Positions 5,977 through 12,873 of a stretch of DNA of 12,899 bases are shown here, in pieces (the first letter of the stretch is position 1; every line of letters starts with the position of its first letter). The notes beneath the pieces are model-generated. The model was given only the letters and a program-made list of their open reading frames with translations, was not told the DNA's origin and did no database searches. This DNA comes from Lachnospiraceae bacterium (lineage in GTDB: Bacteria; Bacillota; Clostridia; Lachnospirales; Lachnospiraceae). The translations under genes and the position numbers were made by a program. Where the stretch lies: NCBI GenBank assembly GCA_009774235.1, contig VSNJ01000119.1, forward strand, positions 1 to 12,899, given 5' to 3'.

Positions 5977-7044
5977 CTACAGTTTTTCTTTATCATCCCA
6001 TTTTACATACAGGCTTATTAACTTATCTAATACTTCTGTAAAAGATAAACCAATGCCTTTCATCATGTTGGGATATCGGCTATGGGTAGTAAATCCGGGG
6101 ATCGTATTTACTTCATTAAATACGATTTCACCAGACGGTGTATAGAACATATCCACCCTTGCATAACCTGAACATCCCAAAACCTTATATATAACCTTTG
6201 CAGTTTCCTGTATCCTTTTTTCTGTTTCACAGTCCACTCTTGCAGGCATATAAATTTTTGAAGATTTCAATGTATACTTTTCTGTATAATCAAAAAAACT
6301 TCCTGATAATTCTATTTCATCAATTCTCCCAACGGTCAGGGTATCATTGCCAAGTATTGCGCAACCGGCTTCAAATCCATTGACAGCTTCCTCGGCAATA
6401 ACTTCCGTATCGTATTGAAAGGCAAACTCTGCTGCCGCATCAAGCTGCTGCATTTCATTTATTCTTGTAATGCCAAAAGATGATCCAGAGCGGACAGGTT
6501 TTACAAACAGCGGATAGCACAAATTTTTCTTTATTTCCCTATAAGCTGTTTCTTTTTCAAAACGCCTGAAAGATACCGATTTAGGAACAGCGATTCCTGC
6601 AAGGCTGACAAGTTTATGCGCCCTGTCCTTGTCCATACAAATCGCCGATGAAAGCGTATTGCATCCAACAACCGGTATCCCTGCCAATTCAAATAATCCT
6701 TGCAGAGTGCCATCTTCCCCATTTTTTCCATGTAATATGGGAAATACCAAATCAATTGGAATCTCTCTACACTTATTCCCATAAAACTCTCTAAATCCTT
6801 GTGCCAAACGGCTTTGGGAAACCATAATTGGATATAAATTTTCCTCATCATCAATCCATGAATTATTACTGATATTTTCAATTTTTCCTGTATAATGATA
6901 CCATTCTCCATCTCTGGTAATACCGACTGGTACAATCTCAAAATGGCTTTTGTTGATATTCTGCAAAACGGAAAATGATGATTGTAACGATACATCATAC
7001 TCTGTTGAATGACCACCAAAAATAACCGCTATCCTTTTTTTCAT
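5977..7044 (-). CDS. vanG: VanG-type D-alanine--D-serine ligase
   Basis: This ATP-grasp ligase of 355 aa joins D-Ala to D-Ser in the cytoplasm for use in muramyl-pentapeptide. Motifs: GGHSTEYDVSL (10-20), HGKNGEDGTLQG (105-116), VKPVRSGSSFG (181-191), the omega-loop DYTEKYTLKSSKIYMPAR (252-269) and NEVNTIPGFT (310-319). The EKYTLKSSK loop is typical of D-Ala-D-Ser ligases of the VanG group and differs from the loop of D-Ala-D-Lac ligases, so D-Ser rather than D-Lac is the predicted second substrate. Length and sequence closely follow Enterococcus VanG as remembered. The ATG (7044) lies one base after the vanW stop, with AAGGTGG 8 bases upstream. A TTG at 7065 is a less likely start. No inactivating change is seen. 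Confidence 0.93.
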   Translation of the reverse strand: MKKRIAVIFGGHSTEYDVSLQSSFSVLQNINKSHFEIVPVGITRDGEWYHYTGKIENISNNSWIDDEENLYPIMVSQSRLAQGFREFYGNKCREIPIDLVFPILHGKNGEDGTLQGLFELAGIPVVGCNTLSSAICMDKDRAHKLVSLAGIAVPKSVSFRRFEKETAYREIKKNLCYPLFVKPVRSGSSFGITRINEMQQLDAAAEFAFQYDTEVIAEEAVNGFEAGCAILGNDTLTVGRIDEIELSGSFFDYTEKYTLKSSKIYMPARVDCETEKRIQETAKVIYKVLGCSGYARVDMFYTPSGEIVFNEVNTIPGFTTHSRYPNMMKGIGLSFTEVLDKLISLYVKWDDKEKL

Positions 7045-7045
7045 C

Positions 7046-7870
7046 TTATACACCACCTTCTTCAATTTTTATGTTATCAGGAAGCCGATAATCTATTTGA
7101 CACTGATTGACATACAATTTTCTTTCTGTTTTTCTGCCAGAATCCTTGTATGTTTCCATACGGCAGACAGATGCAATCTGATAGATTTTTTCACCCTGTT
7201 TTCTGTAAGTTACAGTTGAATTAAACACAGAATATTCAATGTTTACAACGTTTTTCGCCCAAATGCGACCATGCATAGTATTATAATCAAAATCAATTTC
7301 AATCTGAAATGTATTGTCCGTTTTATTACAGACTTTTAAATCTAACCAACCCTCATTAACCGTCGCATCTGTTCCTTTTGGAAAATCTTCTGTTGTGGAC
7401 GGAAAGGATAATGCAGCATGTCCATGCCGTTCGATAACGGTTAATGGCGTGTGCAAAAACATCCAGAACAACATATCGCTCAACATACATAATCCTCCGC
7501 CATAAGATGCAACCGTTTTTCCATTTATTACATTTAGCCCGTCCTTGTATTTTTGATAGCGGTCTGCCCGTCGGACAAGCTGCCAAAACGAAAATGTCTC
7601 CTCAGGTTCTATAATGATTTTATCAATTGTTTTAGCTGCCAATTTTAAATTGTATACTTTATTAAATTGATATTTCATATCAAATCCACTGTTTCCATTC
7701 AGCATAGGAATTGAAGTTTCCAATACTAAATTGGGAAGTATTTTTTCAGACTTCCTTTGTGCATACCTGTATCCGTCTGCCCGCATTTTGAAATAAAAAA
7801 ATTTTTTTCTTTGCCATTTACGGAGAGGAAGCAAAAAAGGAAATATCTGTGTTAGTCTCTTTCTTGACAT
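7046..7870 (-). CDS. vanW: VanW-family protein
   Basis: The product is 274 aa and matches the VanW family (known from the vanB and vanG operons, biochemical role unknown). Signature blocks are EPEETFSFW (88-96), SYGGGLCMLSDMLFWMFLH (122-140) and TPLTVIERHGHA (141-152). The family core contains a conserved Cys (C128 here) and is often found in envelope proteins. The N-terminus is strongly basic (RKWQRKKFFYFKMR) without a clear signal peptide, so location is uncertain. It is the first gene after the hairpin that follows vanS, and directly precedes the ligase as in E. faecalis vanG. ATG 7870 has AAGGAG 7 bases upstream. No D,D-peptidase motif is present. Confidence 0.9.
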   Translation of the reverse strand: MSRKRLTQIFPFLLPLRKWQRKKFFYFKMRADGYRYAQRKSEKILPNLVLETSIPMLNGNSGFDMKYQFNKVYNLKLAAKTIDKIIIEPEETFSFWQLVRRADRYQKYKDGLNVINGKTVASYGGGLCMLSDMLFWMFLHTPLTVIERHGHAALSFPSTTEDFPKGTDATVNEGWLDLKVCNKTDNTFQIEIDFDYNTMHGRIWAKNVVNIEYSVFNSTVTYRKQGEKIYQIASVCRMETYKDSGRKTERKLYVNQCQIDYRLPDNIKIEEGGV

Positions 7871-7903
7871 AAAGCTGCTCCTTCATCTATATTTGCGTAA
7901 AAC

Positions 7904-7955
7904 AAAACACCCTTGTTTTGGTACTGTCATTGTATCAAAAACAAGGGTGTGTTTT
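7904..7955 (-). terminator. 13-bp hairpin between vanS and vanW (terminator, perhaps also control site)
   Basis: ACACCCTTGTTTT (7907-7919) pairs perfectly with AAAACAAGGGTGT (7938-7950) around an 18-base loop, and four more A-T pairs are possible past a 2-base bulge. On the minus strand the stem is followed by TTTTGTTTTACG, and on the plus strand by GTTTTATTTG, so it could stop transcription in both directions. It should end most vanRS transcripts before vanW. The loop holds TACAAT (7934-7929), a good -10 hexamer for vanW transcription. Confidence 0.7.
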
Positions 7956-7962
7956 ATTTGTT
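7929..7962 (-). promoter_or_regulatory. Candidate VanR-controlled promoter of vanW-vanG
   Basis: In known van clusters, a promoter activated by phospho-VanR drives the enzyme genes separately from vanRS. Only 141 bases lie between vanS and vanW, so it must be here. TACAAT (7934-7929) is the best -10, giving a leader of about 50 bases before the vanW ATG. No consensus -35 stands 17 bases upstream, as expected for an activator-dependent promoter. The VanR site itself was not identified. Confidence 0.4.
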
Positions 7963-8011
7963 TACACACAAAATATTCAACCGATTTACTATAAACTTTC
8001 TTACAATTTAC

Positions 8012-9145
8012 TTACGAAACCGGCAGTACAACTTCAAACTCGATTACTTCATCATGGCTTCTCGCCTGAACTGTACCATGATGAAACTCAACAATTTGCT
8101 TTGCAATAGCCAGTCCCAGACCTGCCCCTCCGCTGCTTGTACTTCGCGAAGCATCAAGCCTGTAAAACTGTTCAAATATCCGTTCCAATTTTTCCACCGG
8201 AATGGTATCTCCATGATTTGTGAAACTAATCATTACATTATCTTCCTGTCTTGTAACTGTAATGTTAATATCCGTACCATTAAAACTGTATATTACAGCA
8301 TTCCTTAACAGATTATCAAATACACGCTGCATTCTGTTTGCATCGCATCTCATTATAATGTCCTCTGGAACATGAAGATTACACTTCAAATTCTTTTCAT
8401 TCAGCATTGGCTGGAATTCATATAAAAGCATTTCAAGCAAACGCCTTAAATTTATTTTACTATATTGAAGTGTTATTGTTGTCAGATTATATTTCGATAT
8501 TTCAAAAAATTCATTGATTAAATCTTCCAACCGCTCTGCTTTATCTAATGAAACAGAAAGATATTTTTCCCTCAGTTCATCTGATATTTTTTCTTCATCA
8601 CGCAATAAATTCAGATAACCAATAACAGATGCAAGAGGCGTTTTCAGGTCATGGGCAAGATACATAATCAAATCATTTTTTCGCTGTTCTGCCGCAGACA
8701 TATCTCTTCTTTGTGTTTCAATGATATGCTTTATTGTGTTTAATTTTCTCTCCATTGGCAAAAGTTCAGGCGATAAAGATACCTCTGCCGCACCATCTTC
8801 TATCAAGCTGTCCATTCCTTTTCCAATTTCATCAAAATACTTTGTAAACCACTTCAAAAAGATACGAAATATAATAAGAAATGCTATCACTAATGCTGCT
8901 ATCATTATCATATCCATATGATTACGAAATACTTGAGAATATAAACTATATGCCGCATCATATTCCATCAGAAAAGCACTCTGTAAAAAATCAATTATGA
9001 AATCAGCAAAGCGACCTCGTAAAACCGTAAAACGCAGAAAATAAATCAACAAAACTGCCATGAAAAACATGACTGTCAAACGTATAAAGACTTTAGTATA
9101 AAATGTTTGAAATTCCTTATTTAAAATATTGCTTTTATTTTTCAA
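8012..9145 (-). CDS. vanS: VanS-type sensor histidine kinase
   Basis: This membrane kinase has about 377 aa. There are two membrane helices (near residues 19-37 and 78-98 of this start), a short outer loop of about 40 residues, a HAMP-like linker, the H box LAHDLKTPLASVIGY with the phosphorylated His165, the N box DNLLRNA, and the G2 box SGGAGLGLA. It should sense envelope stress or glycopeptide and phosphorylate VanR. The frame opens at TTG 9157, but that codon abuts GGAG with no spacing. TTG 9145, 12 bases beyond GGGGAG, gives a sensible start (MKNKSN) and overlaps vanR by 11 bases. Either way a TTG start inside vanR implies coupled, modest translation. The best call is VanS from context and partner; the sequence alone says VanS/PhoR-type kinase. 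Confidence 0.88.
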   Translation of the reverse strand: MKNKSNILNKEFQTFYTKVFIRLTVMFFMAVLLIYFLRFTVLRGRFADFIIDFLQSAFLMEYDAAYSLYSQVFRNHMDMIMIAALVIAFLIIFRIFLKWFTKYFDEIGKGMDSLIEDGAAEVSLSPELLPMERKLNTIKHIIETQRRDMSAAEQRKNDLIMYLAHDLKTPLASVIGYLNLLRDEEKISDELREKYLSVSLDKAERLEDLINEFFEISKYNLTTITLQYSKINLRRLLEMLLYEFQPMLNEKNLKCNLHVPEDIIMRCDANRMQRVFDNLLRNAVIYSFNGTDINITVTRQEDNVMISFTNHGDTIPVEKLERIFEQFYRLDASRSTSSGGAGLGLAIAKQIVEFHHGTVQARSHDEVIEFEVVLPVS

Positions 9146-9836
9146 TGGTGTACCCAACTCCCCATATATTTACTATAAATTTTGCCTTTTTTGCTGAATC
9201 GTTCATCTTTTCCCGCAAACGACCTATATGCGCCATTACTGTATTATTGCTATTCAAATATTTTTCACCCCATACTGCCTCAAATAATTCTTCTGATGGA
9301 ACTACTTTTCCTTGATTCTTACATAAATACCAGAGAATCGAAAACTCTATCGGAGTTAATTGTAACTCTTTTCCATACAAAACACATTTATGGGTATGTT
9401 TGTTAATCAACAGTCCCCTAATATCATACTCCTCCATCTCCTCCATTTTTCTTCCCGCAAGATTATTATAACGTACATACCGCCTCAACTGCGTTTTCAC
9501 TCTCGCTGCTACCTCTAATGGGTTAAACGGTTTTGTTATATAATCATCAGCACCGATTGTCAGTCCCATAATCTTATCCCTATCCTCTACCTTTGCTGTA
9601 AGTATTATGATCGGATAGTAAAACTGTTCCCTAATCTTCCTGCAAATCTGGAAACCGTCTATATCGGGCAGCATTACATCTATAATCGCCAAATCCAGTT
9701 CTGTTTCATGAATGCACTTCAGGGCATCCATCCCATTATAGAATTTATATACAGTATAACCATCATTTTTGAGGTACACCTCAATTAAATCTGCTATTTC
9801 TTTTTCATCGTCCACTATCAAAATTTTTTCGTTCAT
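9135..9836 (-). CDS. vanR: VanR-type response regulator (OmpR family)
   Basis: The product is 233 aa. The receiver domain has the acidic pocket D9/D10, phospho-acceptor D53 (IIDVMLPDIDG), T80 and K102 (YITKPFNPLE). The OmpR winged helix follows (LTPIEFSILWYL, then NNTVMAHIGRLREKM as recognition helix). It should bind direct repeats upstream of the enzyme genes. The sequence is close to VanR of vanG clusters as remembered (LTIGADDYITKPF). The start is ATG 9836, which has AGGTG 7 bases upstream and gives the usual MNEKILIVDDE opening; the open frame reaches 9893 without a better site. It is first in the transcript, with its own promoter, and overlaps vanS. No vanU-type small regulator is seen upstream. 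Confidence 0.92.
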   Translation of the reverse strand: MNEKILIVDDEKEIADLIEVYLKNDGYTVYKFYNGMDALKCIHETELDLAIIDVMLPDIDGFQICRKIREQFYYPIIILTAKVEDRDKIMGLTIGADDYITKPFNPLEVAARVKTQLRRYVRYNNLAGRKMEEMEEYDIRGLLINKHTHKCVLYGKELQLTPIEFSILWYLCKNQGKVVPSEELFEAVWGEKYLNSNNTVMAHIGRLREKMNDSAKKAKFIVNIWGVGYTIEK

Positions 9837-9905
9837 ATAAACACCTGCATTTCTATTGATAAAATTCATTATTCCTGATTTAAACAGATACATCCACCAT
9901 TTTTT

Positions 9906-9934
9906 ACTATATCACTCAAAATATGAAAAAGCAA
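9906..9934 (-). promoter_or_regulatory. Extended -10 promoter of vanRS
   Basis: On the minus strand TTGCTT (9934-9929) and TATAGT (9911-9906) are 17 bases apart, and a TG at the extended -10 position (TGATATAGT) compensates for the weak -35. The predicted start is about 65 bases before the vanR ATG. The promoter is on the cluster side of the MATE-fragment junction, so it probably travelled with the cluster. Confidence 0.6.
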
Positions 9935-9971
9935 TTTCGATTTATCCTTTTACCCTTTATCCATAAAATTT

Positions 9972-10085
9972 TTACTGACTTATAGGAAGAATCAGTGCGA
10001 ACAGCTCCCTGTTGCTAAAACGCTGTCTCTCTATGGGAATTTGCTGTCGGGGTTCCATCAATTTTGCCAAAAATTTCTTACTCAT
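9972..10085 (-). pseudogene. 5' stub of a second MATE transporter, cut at the van-cluster edge
   Basis: ATG 10085, preceded by AGAAGG at 8 bases, opens a minus-strand frame whose last residues are RFSNRELFALILPIS, then Q and a stop at 9972-9974. Phe-Ser-Asn-(R/K)-x-Leu followed by LILP is, from memory, the opening of a common Clostridial MATE-pump subgroup, which continues for some 400 residues (typically LILPLVIEQ). Here identity is lost after LILP and the vanR upstream region begins. The stub therefore marks a recombination or insertion junction near 9975-9985. It is not a copy of the intact MATE gene at 312-1640, whose N-terminus is different. The gene may have been disrupted when the cluster arrived. 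Confidence 0.6.
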
Positions 10086-10177
10086 CCAAACTGCCTTCTC
10101 TCCTGCGAAACCGCCATATGGCAGGTCACATATGCTCTGTCCATCTCTCTGCCCACACTGTAAACCTTCTTTTTGCT
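10086..10177. other. Leader of the disrupted MATE gene
   Basis: This short stretch lies between the MATE stub start and the TTAA target site of the insertion sequence. It contains the stub's ribosome binding site and no other feature I can support. The 476 bases between the vanR and transposase starts are otherwise accounted for by the vanRS promoter, the MATE stub and the IS left end. Confidence 0.4.
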
Positions 10178-10181
10178 TTAA
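10178..10181. repeat. Target site duplication TTAA, left
   Basis: TTAA directly before the left terminal repeat; the same four bases follow the right terminal repeat at 12008-12011. Confidence 0.6.
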
Positions 10182-10370
10182 TAGTCTCTCGGATTCTCCA
10201 GCCCTTATTTCATGCGGCTTTCAAATCCATATTTTTAAAAATTCCCCCACTTTTTTCTCGAAAACACTTGACAAACCGCTCCAAAAATGCGGCGATTCGC
10301 GCCTCTTAGTTAAAAAGGTGCTTTTCATTCCGGCGCAGCCGGTTAGCATTTTTGATTGGAGGCGATTTTT

Positions 10371-11858
10371 ATGTTACCTGTTAATTATGGCGGTCATACC
10401 GCCTATCAGAATACCTTCGTATCTGAATTTCTAAAATTATTCCCTGATCCCTTTGCTGTCCCTAAACAAACTTGGGATGTCATTGTTAAATTCTGGTATC
10501 TTGACCTTTCTGAAACGGATACCATCATGCAAAAGTTTTATTCCCTGCTTGGCAAACCCGCCACACGTTTCCCATCCTGTCTGCTCCGTTCCTATCTTCT
10601 GTCAACCGCTCTGAAAGAGAGTTCCATTACCGGATGGTGCAGGCTGCTTAAAATAACCCCTTTGTATGCCATACTCAGCGGTTTTCCCGCTGATGACACT
10701 CCTGGCGTTGGAACTTTTTACGATTTTTTTAACCGGTTATGGCAATCTGACAAAAATAATTACATTAATCAGATGAAACATAAAAAGCCAAAACCGGAAA
10801 AGGGTAAAAAACGCGGTGATAAAACCCCTTGCAACACTGACAGCACTGCCGCAAAACTCCTTCCACTTATGCAACGCATGAACCTTCCAAACAATAATCC
10901 CTTTTACCTTATCTTTCGGTTGTACAAAGCCCAGTTTCCCGGTACGTCTGTCCGCAAGGGACTGATAAATCCTGAACGGCTTTCACTTGCCGGCGACGGG
11001 ACGCCTCTTGAAACAGCAAGGCTGGAACGCTCAAAAAGAACCTGCGGCTGCCCGGAGGGTTCAGACTGTGGCTGCAAACGAAAGTTTTCACAGCCGGATT
11101 GCAACTGGGGATGGGATTCTTCCAGGAATAAATATTTTTCCGGTTACCATCTCTACATGTTTGTTGCTGCCGGTTCCAAAAATGACCTGCCAGTTTTCCC
11201 AATGCTTGAGCGCGCGTCCAGGCATGATATGCTGTCATTCCTGCATACCTTTTTCTCTATGAAATCCTATCTTAAGGAATTCCATATTGAAAAACTCCTG
11301 TTGGATTCTGCCCATGACGCTTATCCTCTTTATGAATACTGCAAAACAAATGGTATTACTCCTTTCATTGACCTCAATCCCGGTCATATGGGACACTTCA
11401 GATACAAAGATGACTTTACCATAGGTGAAGATGGCGTCCCTGTCTGTAAATTGGGCTTACGTATGCGTCATGACGGCGTGGAAAAGGCAAAACACCGTGA
11501 AAAATACCGGTGCCCTCCTGCCAGCCGGAAAAAAGGATGTTTCTGTGAGCACCCCTGCCCAGATTCAAAATATGGCAGAACCATACATGTCCAACAGAGG
11601 GATAATCCAAGGCTTTTTAACATACTGCCAAGGGACAGTGAGGAATGGAAGTTGGAATACAACAAACGGACTTCTGTTGAAAGATCAAATAAACGTGAAA
11701 AAATAGATTATAAACTAGAAGACGGCAGGCACCGCTCTTCTAAGATGTGGTACTGCCGCCTCTACGCAATCATGATGCTCCAACATCTTGATGCGTGGAA
11801 AATGCCAACCCGTGTTGATACTATTTTTACATTTACACGGATTGCAAACGCAGATTAA
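10371..11858 (+). CDS. DDE transposase of the insertion sequence
   Basis: The product is 495 aa. A likely catalytic triad is D209 (LAGDGTPL), D312 (LLLDSAHDAYPL) and E437 (RTSVERSNKREK), with the typical Y/R-x-x-E-R-x-N-x-x-x-K signature of IS4/IS5/IS1182-type transposases near the C-terminus. An N-terminal helical DNA-binding region (1-130) and a Lys-rich linker (134-151) precede it. Two cysteine clusters (C225, C227, C233, C235 and C381, C390, C392, C396) look like metal sites. The start is ATG 10371 with GGAGG 8 bases upstream, although the frame is open from a TTG at 10356. The gene seems intact and may be active. The leader contains a CCGGC-GCA-GCCGG hairpin (10331-10343) shared, with one change, by the second copy. 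Confidence 0.85.
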   Translation: MLPVNYGGHTAYQNTFVSEFLKLFPDPFAVPKQTWDVIVKFWYLDLSETDTIMQKFYSLLGKPATRFPSCLLRSYLLSTALKESSITGWCRLLKITPLYAILSGFPADDTPGVGTFYDFFNRLWQSDKNNYINQMKHKKPKPEKGKKRGDKTPCNTDSTAAKLLPLMQRMNLPNNNPFYLIFRLYKAQFPGTSVRKGLINPERLSLAGDGTPLETARLERSKRTCGCPEGSDCGCKRKFSQPDCNWGWDSSRNKYFSGYHLYMFVAAGSKNDLPVFPMLERASRHDMLSFLHTFFSMKSYLKEFHIEKLLLDSAHDAYPLYEYCKTNGITPFIDLNPGHMGHFRYKDDFTIGEDGVPVCKLGLRMRHDGVEKAKHREKYRCPPASRKKGCFCEHPCPDSKYGRTIHVQQRDNPRLFNILPRDSEEWKLEYNKRTSVERSNKREKIDYKLEDGRHRSSKMWYCRLYAIMMLQHLDAWKMPTRVDTIFTFTRIANAD

Positions 11859-11895
11859 TCATACCACAATTTCAAAAAAAATCCTATATTTTTCC

Positions 11896-11918
11896 AAGGG
11901 AGAAGTACGCCCTTTTTT
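11896..11918 (+). terminator. Terminator of the transposase gene
   Basis: AAGGG (11896-11900) pairs with CCCTT (11910-11914) around a 9-base loop, and the T run extends to 11918. It lies about 40 bases after the transposase stop, inside the IS. The stem is short, so strength is uncertain. The rest of 11859-12007 is the IS 3' end with no gene. Confidence 0.5.
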
Positions 11919-12007
11919 CAGAACCTATCTGATTTTTTTCCAAATTCCGCAATATTTAGTTGTCAAAATTCAAACCTCAACCTATTTGGTGGGAATCCGA
12001 GAGCCTA

Positions 12008-12011
12008 TTAA
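12008..12011. repeat. Target site duplication TTAA, right
   Basis: TTAA directly after the right terminal repeat of copy 1, two bases before the left end of copy 2. It pairs with 10178-10181. Confidence 0.6.
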
Positions 12012-12013
12012 TA

Positions 12014-12805
12014 TAGTCTCTCAGATTCTCCAGCCCTTATTTTCTGCGGCTTTCAAACCCAGATTTATAAAAATCCCCCACTTTTTTTGCCAAAACACTT
12101 GACAAACCAGTCAAAAAATGCGGCGCTTCGCGCCTCTTAATTAAAAAAGCACTTTTCATTCCAGCGCAGCCGGTAAGCAGTTTTTGATTGGAGGCGATTT
12201 TTATATTACCTGTTAATTATGGCGGCCATGCCACCTATCAGGACACCTTCGTGTCCAGGTTCCTTGCATTATTCCCTGATCCCTTTGCTGTCCCTAAACA
12301 AACTTGGGATATCATTGTGAAGTTCTGGTATCTTGATCTCTCTGAAACGGACACCATCATGCAGGAGTTTTATTCCCTGCTTGGCAAACCCGCCACCCGT
12401 TTCCATCCTGCCTTCTCCGTTCCTACCTTCTGTCAATCGTACTGAATGTAAATTCCATTACCGGATGGTGCAGGCTCCTTAAAATAACTCCTTTGTACGC
12501 CATCCTCAGTGGTTTCCCTGCAAACGACATTCCCGGCGTCGGAACTTTTTACGATTTTTTCAACCGCCTGTGGCAGTCTGGCAAAGACAACTATATCAAT
12601 CAGGTTAAGCATAAAAAAGCGAAACCGAAGAAAGGTAAAAAACGGGGTGATAAAACTCCCTGCGACACAGACAGTGCTGCCGCTAAACTCCTTCCTTTGA
12701 TGCAGCGCATCCACCTTCCAAACAACAACCCCTTTTTTCTGGTCTTCTGGCTGTATAAAGCCCTGTTTCTTGATGAATCCGTCAAAAGGGGACTGATACA
12801 TCCCA
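12014..12805 (+). mobile_element. Truncated insertion sequence, copy 2
   Basis: It begins TAGTCTCTCAGATTC, two bases after the right TTAA of copy 1, and follows copy 1 closely through the leader and the first 40% of the transposase. A sample block (from 10441 in copy 1) differs at 3 of 60 positions, and other blocks differ more. Similarity stops near 12805, in the codons just before the first catalytic Asp, so the 3' half and right end are missing. It is the older copy, already damaged. Confidence 0.75.
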
Positions 12806-12840
12806 ATGTCATTAACTTAATAAAAAAATTGCGTTTATAA
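12203..12840 (+). pseudogene. Broken transposase of copy 2
   Basis: Three lesions are visible against the intact copy. The ATG of copy 1 is ATA here (12203-12205) although the GGAGG site remains. One base is missing in GTTTCC-ATCCTG near 12403, which shifts the frame and ends the first part at a TGA (12443-12445). The 3' part is cut near 12805, where the reading runs into unrelated sequence and stops at TAA (12838-12840). The second part is readable again from about 12410 in the other frame (MYAILSGFPANDIPGVGTFY). All three catalytic residues lie beyond the truncation, so the product is inactive. A truncated protein binding the IS ends would still be conceivable only if an alternative start (TTG 12188) is used. 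Confidence 0.8.
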
Positions 12841-12842
12841 CC

Positions 12843-12873
12843 AACAGAATATTTTGAAGAATTCTGTTTTCTT
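12843..12873 (+). terminator. Hairpin in the sequence beyond the IS junction
   Basis: AACAGAAT (12843-12850) pairs with ATTCTGTT (12861-12868) with a 10-base loop, followed by TTCTT. A second copy, TTCTGTTTTTTCTTA (12881-12895), follows about 18 bases later. This looks like a transcription terminator, possibly of a gene lying further downstream and interrupted by the IS. No gene is visible in 12806-12899. Confidence 0.45.

Larger units (their letters stand above)
10182..12007 (+). mobile_element. Complete insertion sequence, copy 1 (1826 bp)
   Basis: The left end TAGTCTCTCGGATTCTCC (10182-10199) and the right end, read inward on the minus strand, TAGGCTCTCGGATTCCCA (12007-11990), match at 15 of 18 positions. 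Both ends are flanked by TTAA (10178-10181 and 12008-12011), a 4-bp target duplication. One transposase gene fills most of it. The TTAA target fits the YTAR preference described for IS5-group elements, and the DDE layout fits the wider IS4/IS5/IS1182 superfamily, but I cannot assign the family firmly. It inserted two bases outside the left end of an older, diverged copy of the same element. Confidence 0.8.

Noticed and set aside
10268..10300. TTGACA at 10268 as transposase promoter
   Set aside because: The -35 is perfect, but no -10-like hexamer stands 16-18 bases downstream, in either IS copy.
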